The notes: a model not told the origin generated them from the sequence alone. 47,923 bases of DNA from Nocardioides sp. (GCF_025965415.1 NZ_JAOPWY010000155.1:1-47923), one strand, 5' to 3'. Positions 7,553 through 17,239 are shown, counted from the first letter of the stretch. Program-made: numbers and translations.

Positions 7553-8526
7553 GGTGTCGTGATTCCCATGACTCCGCTGGCGGCGAGCAGCCGCTCGCAC
7601 TCCGCGATCAACCTCGCCCGCAGGGGAGCGCCGCGCTCGGCGAACGACCGCTGCGCCTCGACGTACGCCGCCTTGCCCTCCGTCGTCTCGATCGGGACCG
7701 GCTCGAAGCCCAGGTCCGTGAGGTCGTACGGCGCCGCACGCATGTCGACGACGCGGATGTCGCGCGCGAGCTCGAAGCAGTCGGCGACGAGGTCGCTCCG
7801 GATCATCGGCGTGAGCCGGAAGGCGTGCTTGTAGAGGTCCATCCCGGCGTGGAGACAGCCCGGCTGCTCAAAGTCGGGCCGGTCGTCGCGCCCCGGCCGG
7901 AGGGTGTTGAGCGGACGGGCGGTCGGGGTGAAGAACCGGAAGGCGTCGAAGTGCGAGCAGCCGATCCGGTGCGACTCGACCACCGCATCGGTGCCCTCCT
8001 GCCCCAGCCGCAGGGGCCAGTCGTGGCGCGTGCCGAGCTCCGAGGCCCGGTGCACCATCGCCCACTCGTGGAGGCCGAAGCAGCCGAACTGCGGCGCACG
8101 CCCGGCGGTCGCGGTGAGCAGCCCGTGCAGCTGCGTGAGCAGCCGCCGCTGCGAGACGACGTACGCCGTGGAGACGGCGACCGCATCCGCCGGTCGAGGA
8201 GCGAGCGCCGAGACCTCCGCCGGTCGAGCAGCGAGCGCCGAGACCTCCGCCGGTCGAGCAGCGAGCGAAGCGAGCGTGTCGAGACCCAGGACCTCGTAGC
8301 CCTTGAACCCCGCGTACTCGCCCGCCTCCTCGAGCCCGACGCCGTACCCCGGGTGCCAGCGCCGCAGCTGCGCGGGGCGCTGGGAGTAGTAGGCGAAGAG
8401 GAAGTCGTGCACCGGGTGCTTGACCTGCTCGGCGCGGCGCGCGAGGTGCGGTGCGACGAAGGCGTCGACGCGGGCGGCATGGGCCTCGGACAGGGGACCC
8501 CACTCGTCCGCCGACAGCACCACCAC
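7540..8526 (-). CDS. Conserved actinobacterial protein of uncertain function (sometimes annotated 3-methyladenine DNA glycosylase)
   Basis: 328 aa from GTG 8526, which lies 7 bases after a TACCCT box. The N-terminus has HPVHDFLFAYYSQRPAQLRR followed by a WHPGYG motif; later regions include FGCFGLHEWAMVHR and GCSHFDAFRFFTP. I recall such proteins being labelled 3-methyladenine DNA glycosylase in actinobacterial genomes, but I see none of the known glycosylase signatures (HhH-GPD, AAG), so the label is unproven. Residues 81-114 are encoded by copies of the dispersed repeat and read as two RPAEVSALA units plus a related RPADAVAVS, so this gene carries an in-frame insertion. Confidence 0.75.
   Translation of the reverse strand: MVVLSADEWGPLSEAHAARVDAFVAPHLARRAEQVKHPVHDFLFAYYSQRPAQLRRWHPGYGVGLEEAGEYAGFKGYEVLGLDTLASLAARPAEVSALAARPAEVSALAPRPADAVAVSTAYVVSQRRLLTQLHGLLTATAGRAPQFGCFGLHEWAMVHRASELGTRHDWPLRLGQEGTDAVVESHRIGCSHFDAFRFFTPTARPLNTLRPGRDDRPDFEQPGCLHAGMDLYKHAFRLTPMIRSDLVADCFELARDIRVVDMRAAPYDLTDLGFEPVPIETTEGKAAYVEAQRSFAERGAPLRARLIAECERLLAASGVMGITTPQNS
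8188..8287. repeat. Dispersed repeat, three tandem units inside a coding sequence
   Basis: Three head-to-tail units start at 8188, 8218 and 8248. The first two are 30 bases and differ at one base (cggtcgaggagcg against cggtcgagcagcg); the third runs on through gcgagcgaagcgagcgtgtc into gagaccc, the family's terminal motif. Because the unit is 30 bases, the frame is kept, and the minus strand reads ARPAEVSALA per unit. Confidence 0.85.
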
Positions 8527-8533
8527 GTCGCCG

Positions 8534-8539
8534 AGGGTA
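8534..8539 (-). promoter_or_regulatory. -10 box (TACCCT) of a leaderless transcript
   Basis: On the minus strand TACCCT is followed by cggcgac and the GTG at 8526, the same 7-base spacing as at 6856, 6911, 10103, 29377 and 43393. Confidence 0.5.
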
Positions 8540-8599
8540 CTGGCCCGACCACCTGTCAGCACCCTCGACGGAGGGCCCCGCCGGGCCGACACTGACGAG

Positions 8600-9985
8600 A
8601 TGGACAGTGACCGCAGCGCCGGACTCGACCGCGCCCACACCCTGGCCCTCGAGTGGCTCGACTCCCTCGCGGAGCGACCCGTGCCACCGCGCCTGACGAG
8701 CGAGGAGGTGGCCGCTCGCCTCGACCCCGTGCTCCCGGACGGTCCGACCGGTGCGGCGGCGGTCGTCGACGAGCTCGCCGCGGCCTGCGAGCCCGGGCTG
8801 ACGGCGATGCCGGGCGGGCGGTTCTTCGGCTTCGTCATCGGCGGCACCCACCCCGCGGCCCTCGCGGCCGACTGGCTGGTGAGCGCCTGGGACCAGAACT
8901 CCGGCCTGCGCATCCTGACGCCCGCGCACTCGGCGGTCGAGGAGCTCGCGGAGACGTGGCTGCTCGACCTCCTCGGCCTGCCCCCCGGCAGCGCCGTCGG
9001 CTTCGTCACCGGCGGCACGATGGCCAACTTCACGTGCCTGGCCGCGGCTCGCGACGAGGTGCTCCGCCGCCACGGCTGGGACGTCGCGATGCAGGGGCTG
9101 GTCGACTCGCCCGGCGTACGCGTCCTGGTCGGCGCCGAGCGGCACGACACCATCGACCTGGCGCTGCGCTACCTCGGACTCGGCGCCCCCGAGCTCGTCG
9201 CGGCCGACGAGCAGGGCCGCATCGACCCGATCGCCCTCGCCGCCGCGCTCGAGGCGGGTGACGGCCGACCCACGATCGTGTGCCTCCAGGCGGGCAACGT
9301 GCACTCCGGTGCGTTCGACCCGTTCGCCGCCTGCATCGCCGCCGCCCACGACGCGGGCGCATGGGTCCACGTCGACGGCGCGTTCGGCCTCTTCGCCGCC
9401 GCCTCACCGCAGCGGCGCCACCTCGTCGCCGGGCACGGCGCGGCCGACTCCTGGGCCACCGACGCGCACAAGACGCTCAACGTCCCCTATGACTGCGGGC
9501 TCGCGATCGTGCGGGACCGGGCGGCCCTGCGGGCGGCGATGGGGATGCACGGCGACTACCTGATCCACGACGTGGTGGGGGAGCCGCTCGACAAGGTGCC
9601 CGAGATCAGCCGGCGCGGTCGCGCGTTCCCCGTCTGGGCGGTGCTGCGCTCGCTCGGGCGCGACGGCGTCGCGGACCTGGTCGACGGCTTCTGCCGGCAC
9701 GCCCGCACGTTCGCCGACGGCCTCGCGGCGATCGAGGGAGTCGATGTCCTCAACGACGTCGAGTTCACCCAGGTGTGCGCGGCGTTCGGCGACGACGACC
9801 GCACCCGGGCGGTCGTCGACGCGATGCTGGCCGACGGCACGGCATGGACGACCGGCTCGCGGTGGCGCGGGCGGGCGGTGCTGAGGGTCAGTGTCAGCAA
9901 CTGGTCGACCACCGCCGCGGACGTCGAGGCCAGTCTCGACGCGCTGCGACGAGCGGCGGGTGCCAATCCCTCCTCAAGGGTGTAG
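8600..9985 (+). CDS. PLP-dependent decarboxylase / aromatic-amino-acid-decarboxylase-like enzyme
   Basis: 461 aa, fold-type I, group II decarboxylase family. The PLP lysine is Lys291 in SWATDAHKTLNVPYDCG, the aspartate that contacts the pyridine nitrogen is Asp259 in WVHVDGAFG, and GFVTGGTMANF forms the phosphate loop. Relatives include aromatic amino acid, glutamate and diaminobutyrate decarboxylases; some act as aldolases or lyases instead. The N-terminal swap region is short and the substrate cannot be told from sequence. It is divergent from the gene at 8526 with a 73-base gap and ends alone before the FAH gene. Confidence 0.85.
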   Translation: MDSDRSAGLDRAHTLALEWLDSLAERPVPPRLTSEEVAARLDPVLPDGPTGAAAVVDELAAACEPGLTAMPGGRFFGFVIGGTHPAALAADWLVSAWDQNSGLRILTPAHSAVEELAETWLLDLLGLPPGSAVGFVTGGTMANFTCLAAARDEVLRRHGWDVAMQGLVDSPGVRVLVGAERHDTIDLALRYLGLGAPELVAADEQGRIDPIALAAALEAGDGRPTIVCLQAGNVHSGAFDPFAACIAAAHDAGAWVHVDGAFGLFAAASPQRRHLVAGHGAADSWATDAHKTLNVPYDCGLAIVRDRAALRAAMGMHGDYLIHDVVGEPLDKVPEISRRGRAFPVWAVLRSLGRDGVADLVDGFCRHARTFADGLAAIEGVDVLNDVEFTQVCAAFGDDDRTRAVVDAMLADGTAWTTGSRWRGRAVLRVSVSNWSTTAADVEASLDALRRAAGANPSSRV

Positions 9986-10089
9986 ACCCTCGCCCGTCCA
10001 GCGGCACAATCGGGGCACGGGGGTGCGCGAGGGACCGGCCCGGCGACATGGGGGTGCACTCCGGGTCGGCTCCTCGCCAAATTGATCGA

Positions 10090-10095
10090 TAGGCT
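10090..10095 (+). promoter_or_regulatory. -10 box (taggct) of a leaderless FAH-hydrolase/gltX transcript
   Basis: taggct ends at 10095 and the ATG at 10103 follows after 7 bases. This box probably serves both this gene and gltX, which starts 6 bases after it ends. Confidence 0.5.
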
Positions 10096-10102
10096 CGGTC
10101 CC

Positions 10103-10915
10103 ATGCGCATCTGTCGGTTCAGCACGGGCGAGGAACCCCGCTTCGGCGTCGTCACCGGTGAGGTCGACGAGTTCGGCCAGCCCGCCGACGACTCGGTCGT
10201 CGTCGCCCTCGCCGGCGACCCCCTCTACGTCGGGATCAAGATCCTCGAGGAGCAGCACGCGCTCAGCGACGTACGCCTCCTCGCCCCGATCATCCCGCGC
10301 AGCAAGGTCGTCGGCATCGGCAAGAACTACGCCGCCCACGCGGCCGAGATGGGCGGCGAGGTCCCGGCCGAGCCGCTGATGTTCCTCAAGCCGAACACCA
10401 CGGTCGTCGGCCCGGGCGACCCGATCTTCTACCCGCCGCAGACCAGCAACCTCCACTACGAGGGCGAGCTCGCCGTCGTCATCGGCCGGATCTGCCGCGA
10501 CGTCCCGGTCGAGCAGGCCACCGACGTGATCTTCGGCTACACGATCGCCAACGACGTGACCGCACGCGACCTGCAGAGGTCCGACGTGCAGTTCACCCGC
10601 GCGAAGGGCTTCGACTCCTTCTGCCCCCTGGGGCCGTGGATCGAGACCGACCTCGACCCCCAGGACTTCGTCGACGGCCGCGCCCTGCAGACCTTCCTCA
10701 ACGGCGACGTCGTCCAGGACGGCTCGACCGCCGACATGATCTTCGACGTGCCCGCACTGGTCGCGCACGTCTCCTCCGTGATGACGCTGCTGCCCGGCGA
10801 CGTGATCCTCACCGGCACCCCCGAGGGTGTCGGCCCGATGCAGGTCGGCGACGAGGTCGAGATCTCGATCGCCGGCATCGGCGCCCTGACCAACACCGTC
10901 TCCAAGAGAGCCTGA
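10103..10915 (+). CDS. Fumarylacetoacetate hydrolase family protein
   Basis: 270 aa. The metal-binding acidic residues of the FAH C-terminal domain are present: Glu120 and Glu122 in [13 protein letters not shown] and Asp151 in [11 protein letters not shown], followed by [13 protein letters not shown] and [19 protein letters not shown]. Enzymes of this fold cleave C-C bonds or decarboxylate 1,3-dioxo acids (HpaG, acylpyruvate hydrolase, oxaloacetate decarboxylase). It sits directly before gltX, as Rv2993c sits before gltX in M. tuberculosis, so it is a conserved neighbour rather than part of an aromatic pathway here. The exact reaction is not determined. Confidence 0.88.
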   Translation: MRICRFSTGEEPRFGVVTGEVDEFGQPADDSVVVALAGDPLYVGIKILEEQHALSDVRLLAPIIPRSKVVGIGKNYAAHAAEMGGEVPAEPLMFLKPNTTVVGPGDPIFYPPQTSNLHYEGELAVVIGRICRDVPVEQATDVIFGYTIANDVTARDLQRSDVQFTRAKGFDSFCPLGPWIETDLDPQDFVDGRALQTFLNGDVVQDGSTADMIFDVPALVAHVSSVMTLLPGDVILTGTPEGVGPMQVGDEVEISIAGIGALTNTVSKRA

Positions 10916-10920
10916 GCACC

Positions 10921-12399
10921 ATGTCGAGCCCCGTACGCGTCCGCTTCTGCCCCTCGCCCACCGGCTCGCCGCACGTCGGCCTGGTCCGCACCGCCCTCTT
11001 CAACTGGGCCTTCGCGCGCCACCACGGCGGCTCGATCATCTTCCGGATGGAGGACACCGACAAGGAGCGCAGCACCCAGGAGTCCTACGACGCGATCCTC
11101 GAGCTCTGGCACTGGCTCGGGCTCGACTGGGACGAGGGCATCGTGGTCGGCGGCCCGCACGGCCCCTACAAGCAGAGCGAGCGGGGCGACATCTACGCCG
11201 ACGTGCTGGCCCGCCTGCGCGAGTCGTCGTACACCTATGACTGCTACTGCCGCAACGACGAGGTCGAGGCGCGGCGCAAGGCCAGCGGCTCCAAGATGCA
11301 GGGGTACGACGGCTTCTGCCGCGACCTGTCCGCCGAGCAGGTCGCTGCCTTCGAGGCCGAGGGCCGGGCGCCGATCGTGCGCTTCCGGATGCCCGACGGC
11401 TCGATCACCTGGGACGACGCGGTCCGCGGCGACATCACCTTCGAGACCGAGAACGTGCCGGACTTCGCGCTCTCGCGAGCCAACGGCGACCCGCTCTACA
11501 CCCTGGTCAACCCGATCGACGACGCGCTGATGGAGATCACCCACGTCCTGCGCGGCGAGGACCTGCTCTCCAGCACCCCGCGCCAGCTGGCCCTCTTCGA
11601 GGCCCTCGTCGAGCTCGGCATCGCGCGGGCGGTGCCGACCTACGGCCACCTGCCCTACGTCATGGGGCAGGGCAACAAGAAGCTCTCCAAGCGCGACCCC
11701 GAGGCGCACGCCCTGGCCTACCGCGAGCAGGGCTTCCTGCCCGAGGGGCTGCTCAACTACCTCGCGCTCCTCGGCTGGGCGATCGCCGCCGACCGCGACA
11801 TCTTCTCCCTGGCCGAGATGGTCGAGGCGTTCGACATCAAGGACGTCAACCCCAACCCGGCGCGCTTCGACCTCAAGAAGGCCGAGGCCATCAACGCCGC
11901 GCACATGCGGCTGCTCAGCGTGGACGACATGACCCACCGGGTGCTGCCGTTCCTCAAGGCGGCCGGTGTCGTCGGCGACCCCGTCTCCGACTTGGACGCG
12001 CGGATGCTCGAGCTGGCGATGCCGCTGGTCGCCGAGCGGATCAACAAGCTCACCGAGGCGCCGGCGATGCTCGGCTTCCTCTTCGTCGACGAGGCCGACT
12101 TCACCCGCGACGAGGCCGACGTCGCCACGCTGCTCGACGAGACCGGCCGCGGCGTCGTCCAGGCGGCGTACGACGCCCTCGAGGGGCTGCACGGGTGGTC
12201 GGCCGCGGACATCGAGGAGGCGCTGCGCGTGGCGCTGATCGACGGCATGGGGCTCAAGCCCCGGGTGGCCTTCGGCCCGGTGCGGGTGGCCGTCACCGGC
12301 GCGCGGATCAGCCCGCCGCTGTTCGAGTCGATGGAGCTGCTGGGCCGCGACCGCAGCCTGTCGCGGCTGCGGTCCGCCGTGCACGTCGAGCCGGCCTGA
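10921..12399 (+). CDS. gltX: Glutamyl-tRNA synthetase
   Basis: 492 aa, the usual length. The class I HIGH-type motif is [10 protein letters not shown] (residues 11-20) and the KMSKS-type motif is KLSKR (254-258). [11 protein letters not shown] and [14 protein letters not shown] are further GluRS landmarks. It charges tRNA-Glu and, in organisms using the GatCAB route, also tRNA-Gln. The ATG lies 6 bases after the upstream FAH gene. Genes for both tRNA-Glu and tRNA-Gln follow about 1 kb downstream. Confidence 0.97.
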   Translation: MSSPVRVRFCPSPTGSPHVGLVRTALFNWAFARHHGGSIIFRMEDTDKERSTQESYDAILELWHWLGLDWDEGIVVGGPHGPYKQSERGDIYADVLARLRESSYTYDCYCRNDEVEARRKASGSKMQGYDGFCRDLSAEQVAAFEAEGRAPIVRFRMPDGSITWDDAVRGDITFETENVPDFALSRANGDPLYTLVNPIDDALMEITHVLRGEDLLSSTPRQLALFEALVELGIARAVPTYGHLPYVMGQGNKKLSKRDPEAHALAYREQGFLPEGLLNYLALLGWAIAADRDIFSLAEMVEAFDIKDVNPNPARFDLKKAEAINAAHMRLLSVDDMTHRVLPFLKAAGVVGDPVSDLDARMLELAMPLVAERINKLTEAPAMLGFLFVDEADFTRDEADVATLLDETGRGVVQAAYDALEGLHGWSAADIEEALRVALIDGMGLKPRVAFGPVRVAVTGARISPPLFESMELLGRDRSLSRLRSAVHVEPA

Positions 12400-12409
12400 C
12401 GAGACCCCG

Positions 12410-13414
12410 GTGACGACTCCGCTGGCGCCCGACTTCCGGCCGCAGTACCACCAGCTGCACCGCGTCGGGCGCCCCGGCATCTGGCGTTCGCTCGTCGGGT
12501 CGCTGCTGGCGCTGGTGCTCGTCTTCGCGCTCGTCCCGCTCATCGCGGGCGGGATCGCCTTCGTGGCGCTGATGGCCGCGGGCAACACCTCGTCGGAGGC
12601 CGGTGCGGTCCTCGACGTGACCGCCGAGGCGACACCGACGGGCCTGGCCCTGCTCAACATCGTCATCGCCCTGGCGATCCCCGTGGTCTGGGCGGTCAGC
12701 TGGTGGCTGCACCGCCTCAAGCCGCGGTGGTTGTCGTCGGTCGGGCCCCGGCTGCGCTGGCGCTACCTCTTCGTCTGCCTGGCGCTGTCGGTGGTGGCGC
12801 TCGCCGCCTCCTTGGGCGTCGGCCTCCTGCTGCCGCTGGCCCCGGGTGAGTCACCCGTGGGCGGGGTCAACGAGTTCACCGACCAGACGCGCAACTTCCT
12901 GATCGTGATCCTGCTGCTGACGCCGCTCCAGGCCGCTGGCGAGGAGTACCTGTTCCGCGGCTACCTCACCCAGGCCTTCGGCTCCCTGGTGTGGGCGAAG
13001 CGCGCCTCGCAGGCGCTCGCCGTGCTGGGTCCGGCACTGATCTTCGCGCTCTTCCACGGACTCTCCCAGGATGCCCCGGTCTTCTTCGACCGGTTCGCGT
13101 TCGGCGTCGTGGCGGGCATCCTGGTGATCCGCACGGGGGGCCTCGAGGCCGCGATCGCGATGCACGTGCTCAACAACTTCCTGGCCTTCGGCCTGGCCCT
13201 CGCCTTCGGCGACCTGACCACCGCGCTCACCGCCACCGGCGGCAGCAGTTGGTGGATGATCCTCTCCACGCTCACGCAGTCCCTGGTCTACCTCGCCCTC
13301 GCGACCTGGGTCGCCAGGACCATGGGCGTGGTCACCGTCGGGCCGCCGGTCGGGGGAGCGCTGCCGCCTCCGCCGAAGGACCCCGTTTTGGAGGGCTCAC
13401 CCCCGCGCGTGTAA
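12410..13414 (+). CDS. CPBP-family intramembrane metalloprotease
   Basis: 334 aa, multi-pass membrane protein beginning with GTG at 12410. The Abi/CPBP motifs are in order: EEYLFRG with Glu178, Glu179 and Arg183, then FALFHGLS, then a third motif HVLNNFLAF, the residues that bind metal in Rce1-like proteases. Substrates of bacterial members are mostly unknown; some act in bacteriocin immunity or regulated proteolysis. It follows gltX by 10 bases and is likely cotranscribed. A proline-rich cytoplasmic tail ends the protein. Confidence 0.88.
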   Translation: MTTPLAPDFRPQYHQLHRVGRPGIWRSLVGSLLALVLVFALVPLIAGGIAFVALMAAGNTSSEAGAVLDVTAEATPTGLALLNIVIALAIPVVWAVSWWLHRLKPRWLSSVGPRLRWRYLFVCLALSVVALAASLGVGLLLPLAPGESPVGGVNEFTDQTRNFLIVILLLTPLQAAGEEYLFRGYLTQAFGSLVWAKRASQALAVLGPALIFALFHGLSQDAPVFFDRFAFGVVAGILVIRTGGLEAAIAMHVLNNFLAFGLALAFGDLTTALTATGGSSWWMILSTLTQSLVYLALATWVARTMGVVTVGPPVGGALPPPPKDPVLEGSPPRV

Positions 13415-13486
13415 CGTTCGGGATCGTTCTGCAAAGGAACGACGTGGTGGTCAGGCGATCGCACTCCGGTCGATCTGATACCCCCA

Positions 13487-13558
13487 TGGGGTATGGTGTA
13501 ATTGGCAACACGGCTGGTTCTGGTCCAGTTGTTCTAGGTTCGAGTCCTAGTACCCCAG
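13487..13558 (+). tRNA. tRNA-Gln (anticodon CTG)
   Basis: The acceptor strands TGGGGTA (13487-13493) and TACCCCA (13551-13557) pair, with G as discriminator at 13558. The anticodon stem GCTGG/CCAGT encloses the loop ttctggt with CTG at 13520-13522. The T-loop gttcgag lies in place. CCA is not encoded. The 72 bases upstream (13415-13486) hold a small hairpin (tcgttc/gaacga, 13424-13442) and a possible -10 tgatac, but no gene. Confidence 0.95.
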
Positions 13559-13644
13559 CGAGTTCGGATCCCCGGATCCGGATTTGGAGCGACACTCCAT
13601 CTTCGATAGAGTTTCCTCCGCTGCTCACCGAGCGGCATCTGCAA

Positions 13645-13717
13645 GCCCCCGTCGTCTAGCGGCCTAGGACGTCGCCCTCTCACGGCGGTAACGCCGGTTC
13701 AAATCCGGTCGGGGGTA
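13645..13717 (+). tRNA. tRNA-Glu (anticodon CTC)
   Basis: The acceptor GCCCCCG (13645-13651) pairs with CGGGGGT (13710-13716), with a G1-U72 pair as in mycobacterial tRNA-Glu, and A is the discriminator. The anticodon loop ctctcac presents CTC. The T-arm is ccggttcaaatccgg. CCA is encoded at 13718-13720. The 86-base spacer from tRNA-Gln contains no gene I can see. Confidence 0.95.
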
Positions 13718-13729
13718 CCAACGCAGGAA

Positions 13730-13760
13730 CGAAGGGCCCGGTCTCCGACCGGGCCCTTCG
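13730..13760 (+). terminator. Intrinsic terminator after tRNA-Glu
   Basis: A perfect 14-bp stem (cgaagggcccggtc at 13730-13743 and its complement at 13747-13760) closes a 3-base loop and is followed by tcgttgg. It ends the tRNA transcript and, being symmetrical, may also stop the leftward uspA operon, whose last codon is 20 bases away. Confidence 0.85.
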
Positions 13761-13780
13761 TCGTTGGTCGTGCAGGTCGC

Positions 13781-14176
13781 TCAGTCCGCCGGCTTCACCG
13801 CCAGAACCGCGCAGTCGGCGCCGAGCAGGATCCGCTGGGCCACGCTGCCCATGAGCAGCTTGCCCACCGGTGTCCGCCTGCGCAGGCCGATGACGACGAG
13901 GTCGGCGGACACATCGTCCGCGACCGCCAGCACCTGGTCGCCGACGTCGGCACCCATGGAGCGTCGTACGTCGACCTCGACCCCCGCCGCGGCCAGCACG
14001 GTCGCCAGCCGGGACAGCTGGTCCTCGTCGGCATAGCGCTCGTCCACCAGCGCGTCGCCGCGGGTGGCGTTGACCACCACGACCCGCCCCTGACGCAGCC
14101 GGGCCTCCTCGACGCCGCGGGCGAGCGCGACCTCGCCGAACTCGTCGGGCGTCCAGCCCACCACGATCGTCGTCAT
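13781..14176 (-). CDS. Universal stress protein (single UspA domain)
   Basis: 131 aa, one Usp domain. It begins [20 protein letters not shown] and ends with the nucleotide-binding region [20 protein letters not shown], which matches the ATP-binding class although the second glycine of the usual G-x2-G is Arg. Its ATG overlaps the tctA stop (ATGA, 14173-14176), so it is translated from the transporter operon. Linkage of a UspA domain to a secondary or binding-protein transporter recalls Usp proteins that tune TRAP or other transporters; a role in gating Tct uptake is inferred. Confidence 0.9.
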   Translation of the reverse strand: MTTIVVGWTPDEFGEVALARGVEEARLRQGRVVVVNATRGDALVDERYADEDQLSRLATVLAAAGVEVDVRRSMGADVGDQVLAVADDVSADLVVIGLRRRTPVGKLLMGSVAQRILLGADCAVLAVKPAD

Positions 14177-15717
14177 CGCACCTTCTCCTCGTCGTCGACG
14201 GATGTGTCCAGGTCCTCGGCGACCGCCGCCGGCGCCGGCCGGACGGACCGGACCACGATCGGCGTGATGACCACGAGGGCGACGATCACGTAGATGACCA
14301 CGGCGAGCGGCTCGCTCCACAGCGCCGCGACGTCACCGCCGGAGATCGCCATCGCCTCACGGAGCCGGAACTCCATCAGCGGCCCGAGAATGACACCCAG
14401 GATCAGCGGCAGCACCGGCAGCGCGAAGCGCCGCATCATGAGTCCGAGCAGACCCAGCACCAGGAGGAGCAGCAGGTCGAAGGCCTGGAGGTTGCTGGCA
14501 TAGGCGCCCAACGTGGCGAAGAACAGGATCCCTGCGTAGAGCTGTGGCCGGGGGATGCGCAGCAGCTTGGCCCACACGGGTGCGAGCGGCAGGTTGAGCA
14601 CCAGCAGCAGCGCGTTGCCGATCAGCAGGCTGGCCAGCAGCGCCCACACCAGCTCGGGCTGGTCGGTCATCAGGGTGGGACCCGGCTGGATGCCGTAGCC
14701 CTGGAGCGCCGCGAGCATCACCGCGGACGTCGCGGTCACGGGCAGGCCCAGGGCCAGCAGGGGCACGAAGGTGCCGGCGGCCGACGCGTTGTTGGCCGCC
14801 TCCGGGCCCGCGACACCCTCGATCGCACCGCGACCGAACTCGTCCTGGCCGCGGCGACCGGCGAGCTTCTTCTCGGTGACGTACGAGAGGAACGTCGGGA
14901 TCTCCGCGCCGCCCGCCGGCAGGGCACCGAACGGGAAGCCGTACGCCGTCCCGCGCAGCCAGGGTCCCCACGAGCGTCTGAGGTCCGCGCCGCTCATCCA
15001 CGGCTGGCCGACCGGGATCACGTGCAGGGGGCTGCGACGCAGGTGCGCGGCGACCCAGAAGGCCTCGCCCAGGGCGAAGATGGCGACCGCCACCACCACC
15101 ACGTCGATGCGCTCGGCCAGCAGCGGCTGGTCGAAGCTGAGCCGGGTCTGGCCGGTGTTCAGGTCCAGTCCGACCAGGCCGATGGTGAGGCCGAGGAAGA
15201 GCGAGACGAAGCCACGCAGCCACGATCCGCCGAGCACGCTCGTCACCATGACCATCGCCAGCACCATCAGCGCGAAGTAGGACGGGGCGCCGAGCTCGTT
15301 GGCCACCGACGCCAGCGCCGGTGCGAAGAACACGACCAGCAAGGTGCCGATGGTGCCCGCGATGAAGGAACCGATGGCAGCCGTCGCCAGGGCCTGGGAG
15401 GCCCGCCCTGCCTTGGCCATCAGGTTGCCCTCGAGCGCGGTCATCACCGAGGCCGACTCGCCCGGGGTGTTGAGCAGGATCGCCGTCGTCGAGCCGCCGT
15501 ACATCCCGCCGTAGTAGATGCCGGCGAACATGATGAAGGCCGGGATCGGGTCCAGGCCGTAGGTCACCGGCAGCAGCAGCGCCACGGCCATCGCCGGGCC
15601 GATGCCCGGCAGCACGCCGACGAACGTGCCGAGGAAGACGCCGATCGCGGCGAAGAGCAGGTTCTGCGGGGTGAGGACGGCACCGAAGCCGTCCACCAGC
15701 AGTCCGAGGTTGTCCAT
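14173..15717 (-). CDS. tctA: Tripartite tricarboxylate transporter, large membrane subunit TctA
   Basis: 514 aa, about 12 membrane segments. Family motifs include [20 protein letters not shown] near the N-terminus and the second copy-like region [20 protein letters not shown], plus [18 protein letters not shown]. TctA forms the transport channel and uses an ion gradient to take up substrate delivered by TctC. The last ~30 residues form a hydrophilic tail. Its ATG overlaps the tctB stop by one base. Typical substrates are citrate and other carboxylates; the actual one here is unknown. Confidence 0.95.
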   Translation of the reverse strand: MDNLGLLVDGFGAVLTPQNLLFAAIGVFLGTFVGVLPGIGPAMAVALLLPVTYGLDPIPAFIMFAGIYYGGMYGGSTTAILLNTPGESASVMTALEGNLMAKAGRASQALATAAIGSFIAGTIGTLLVVFFAPALASVANELGAPSYFALMVLAMVMVTSVLGGSWLRGFVSLFLGLTIGLVGLDLNTGQTRLSFDQPLLAERIDVVVVAVAIFALGEAFWVAAHLRRSPLHVIPVGQPWMSGADLRRSWGPWLRGTAYGFPFGALPAGGAEIPTFLSYVTEKKLAGRRGQDEFGRGAIEGVAGPEAANNASAAGTFVPLLALGLPVTATSAVMLAALQGYGIQPGPTLMTDQPELVWALLASLLIGNALLLVLNLPLAPVWAKLLRIPRPQLYAGILFFATLGAYASNLQAFDLLLLLVLGLLGLMMRRFALPVLPLILGVILGPLMEFRLREAMAISGGDVAALWSEPLAVVIYVIVALVVITPIVVRSVRPAPAAVAEDLDTSVDDEEKVR

Positions 15718-16247
15718 CAGAGCACCCCGTCCAGGATCCCGGCGGGCAGGATCACGCCCAGCACCTCGTGGAAGAAGTACCAGCTGCTCACCGACATCGC
15801 GATGCCGACGAGGACGTCACGCACGAGGGTGCGGCTGCCGAGCGCCCACGCGGAGCCGACGAACAGCACGGCGCCGCTGACCGCCCAGCCGAGGAGCGAG
15901 ATCGTGGCCGCGGTGAAGGCGAGCACGCCGACGAGCTTGAGGACCGTGACCCAGTCGGCGGGATGCCGGAGGTCGACGTCCTCGCCGCCGTCGGCCTGGG
16001 GGAGGTCGCCGCGCAGGGTGGCCAGCACGAGCAGCAGCCCGAGGACCACCGTCACCGCGCCGATGACGTAGGGGAAGACGCGCGGTCCGACCGGGTCGCC
16101 GAAGCCGACCCGCAGGGTGCTCGCGTCGTAGAAGGTGTAGGCGCCGACGATGACGAGCATCGCCGCCAGTCCGAGCTGGGGCAGGTCCCGATCGGGGGAC
16201 GGCGGCGCCGACTGCGGCGCGTCACGGGTGTCGAGTGGTGTGCTCAC
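15717..16247 (-). CDS. tctB: Tripartite tricarboxylate transporter, small membrane subunit TctB
   Basis: 176 aa with four hydrophobic segments: [18 protein letters not shown], then [19 protein letters not shown], and two near the C-terminus. This is the normal size and topology of TctB. The first ~25 residues are a polar, Pro-rich cytoplasmic stretch. The GTG start overlaps the tctC stop (GTGA, 16244-16247). TctB is poorly conserved in sequence, so position between tctC and tctA is the strongest support. Confidence 0.9.
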   Translation of the reverse strand: MSTPLDTRDAPQSAPPSPDRDLPQLGLAAMLVIVGAYTFYDASTLRVGFGDPVGPRVFPYVIGAVTVVLGLLLVLATLRGDLPQADGGEDVDLRHPADWVTVLKLVGVLAFTAATISLLGWAVSGAVLFVGSAWALGSRTLVRDVLVGIAMSVSSWYFFHEVLGVILPAGILDGVL

Positions 16248-17239
16248 AGCAGGTCCAGCTCCTCGAGGGTGGTGGCGACGCGCTCGTCCTGCTCCTGGAG
16301 GAAGGTCACGAAGTCGTCGCCGGTCTTGAACTCGTCGATCCAGCCGTAGTCCTCGAGGGCCTGGCGCCACTCGGGGGTGTCGTGCATCTCCTCGAGCATC
16401 GCGATCAGCTCGTCGCGCCGCTCGTCACTGATGCCGGGGGGCGCGAAGACACCGCGCCAGTTGGTGAACACCAGGTCGATGTCGGACTCGACCAGGGTGG
16501 GGGCGTCGCCGACGACGTCACCGGTGAGCCGCTCCTCCCCGGAGACCGCGAGCAGGCGCAGCTCACCCGCGTCGAGCGCACCCTCGAACTCGCCGACGCC
16601 GGAGAAGCCGGCGTCGATCTTGCTGCCGAGCAGGGCGCTGGTCAGCGGCCCACCACCGTCGTACGGCACGTAGCGCACCTCACGGGCGTCGATGCCGACC
16701 GCGCTCGCGAGCTGCATGGGGAAGAGGTGGTCCGGGCCGCCGGGCGAGGAGCCGCCTCCTACGACGATCGCGCTCGGGTCGTCCTTCCACGCCGCCACCA
16801 GGTCGTCGATGGTCTCGAACGGCGAGTCCGCCGGGACGAGCACGCCTTCCTGGTCCTCGATGACCTGCGCGAGCGGCGTGGCGTCGTTGAGCTTGTAGGG
16901 CGCTCCGAAGGAGTAGAGCGACCCCACCACGCCGAGGCCGGCGGTCATCATGGTGCGCTCGTCGCCCTCGGCGTTCATCAGCCGCGTCATCGCGACCGAG
17001 CCGCCGGCGCCGATCACGTTGGTCACCTCGAACGAGCCACCGGTGATGTCGTCGTCCTCCATCACCGCGATGGCGGCCCGACCGGTCTGGTCGTAGCCGC
17101 CGCCGGGGCTGTTGGGGATCAGCATCGTCATGTCGCTGCTCTGGGCGCCCCGGGTGACTCCGCACCCGGTCGCCAGGAGAAGTGCGGCACCGAGCGACGC
17201 CGCCACCGCGACGGACCGCCTCGTGCGTGGGCGCATCAT
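16244..17239 (-). CDS. tctC: Tripartite tricarboxylate transporter substrate-binding lipoprotein TctC
   Basis: 331 aa. A lipoprotein signal MMRPRTRRSVAVAASLGAAL continues to a lipobox LATGC with the lipidated Cys at residue 26. The mature part fits the BugD/TctC fold: IPNSPGGGYDQTGRA at the start, VTNVIGAGGSVAMTRL, and VRYVPYDGGGPLTSALLGSK with the conserved aspartate/glycine loop that holds carboxylates. The ATG at 17239 follows ggagag by four bases. It is the first gene of tctCBA-uspA and is divergent from the sensor kinase gene. Confidence 0.93.
   Translation of the reverse strand: MMRPRTRRSVAVAASLGAALLLATGCGVTRGAQSSDMTMLIPNSPGGGYDQTGRAAIAVMEDDDITGGSFEVTNVIGAGGSVAMTRLMNAEGDERTMMTAGLGVVGSLYSFGAPYKLNDATPLAQVIEDQEGVLVPADSPFETIDDLVAAWKDDPSAIVVGGGSSPGGPDHLFPMQLASAVGIDAREVRYVPYDGGGPLTSALLGSKIDAGFSGVGEFEGALDAGELRLLAVSGEERLTGDVVGDAPTLVESDIDLVFTNWRGVFAPPGISDERRDELIAMLEEMHDTPEWRQALEDYGWIDEFKTGDDFVTFLQEQDERVATTLEELDLL

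Noticed and set aside
13415..13486. A riboswitch or small RNA before tRNA-Gln
   Set aside because: Only a 6-bp hairpin is visible, with no conserved riboswitch core and no downstream gene of a suited pathway.
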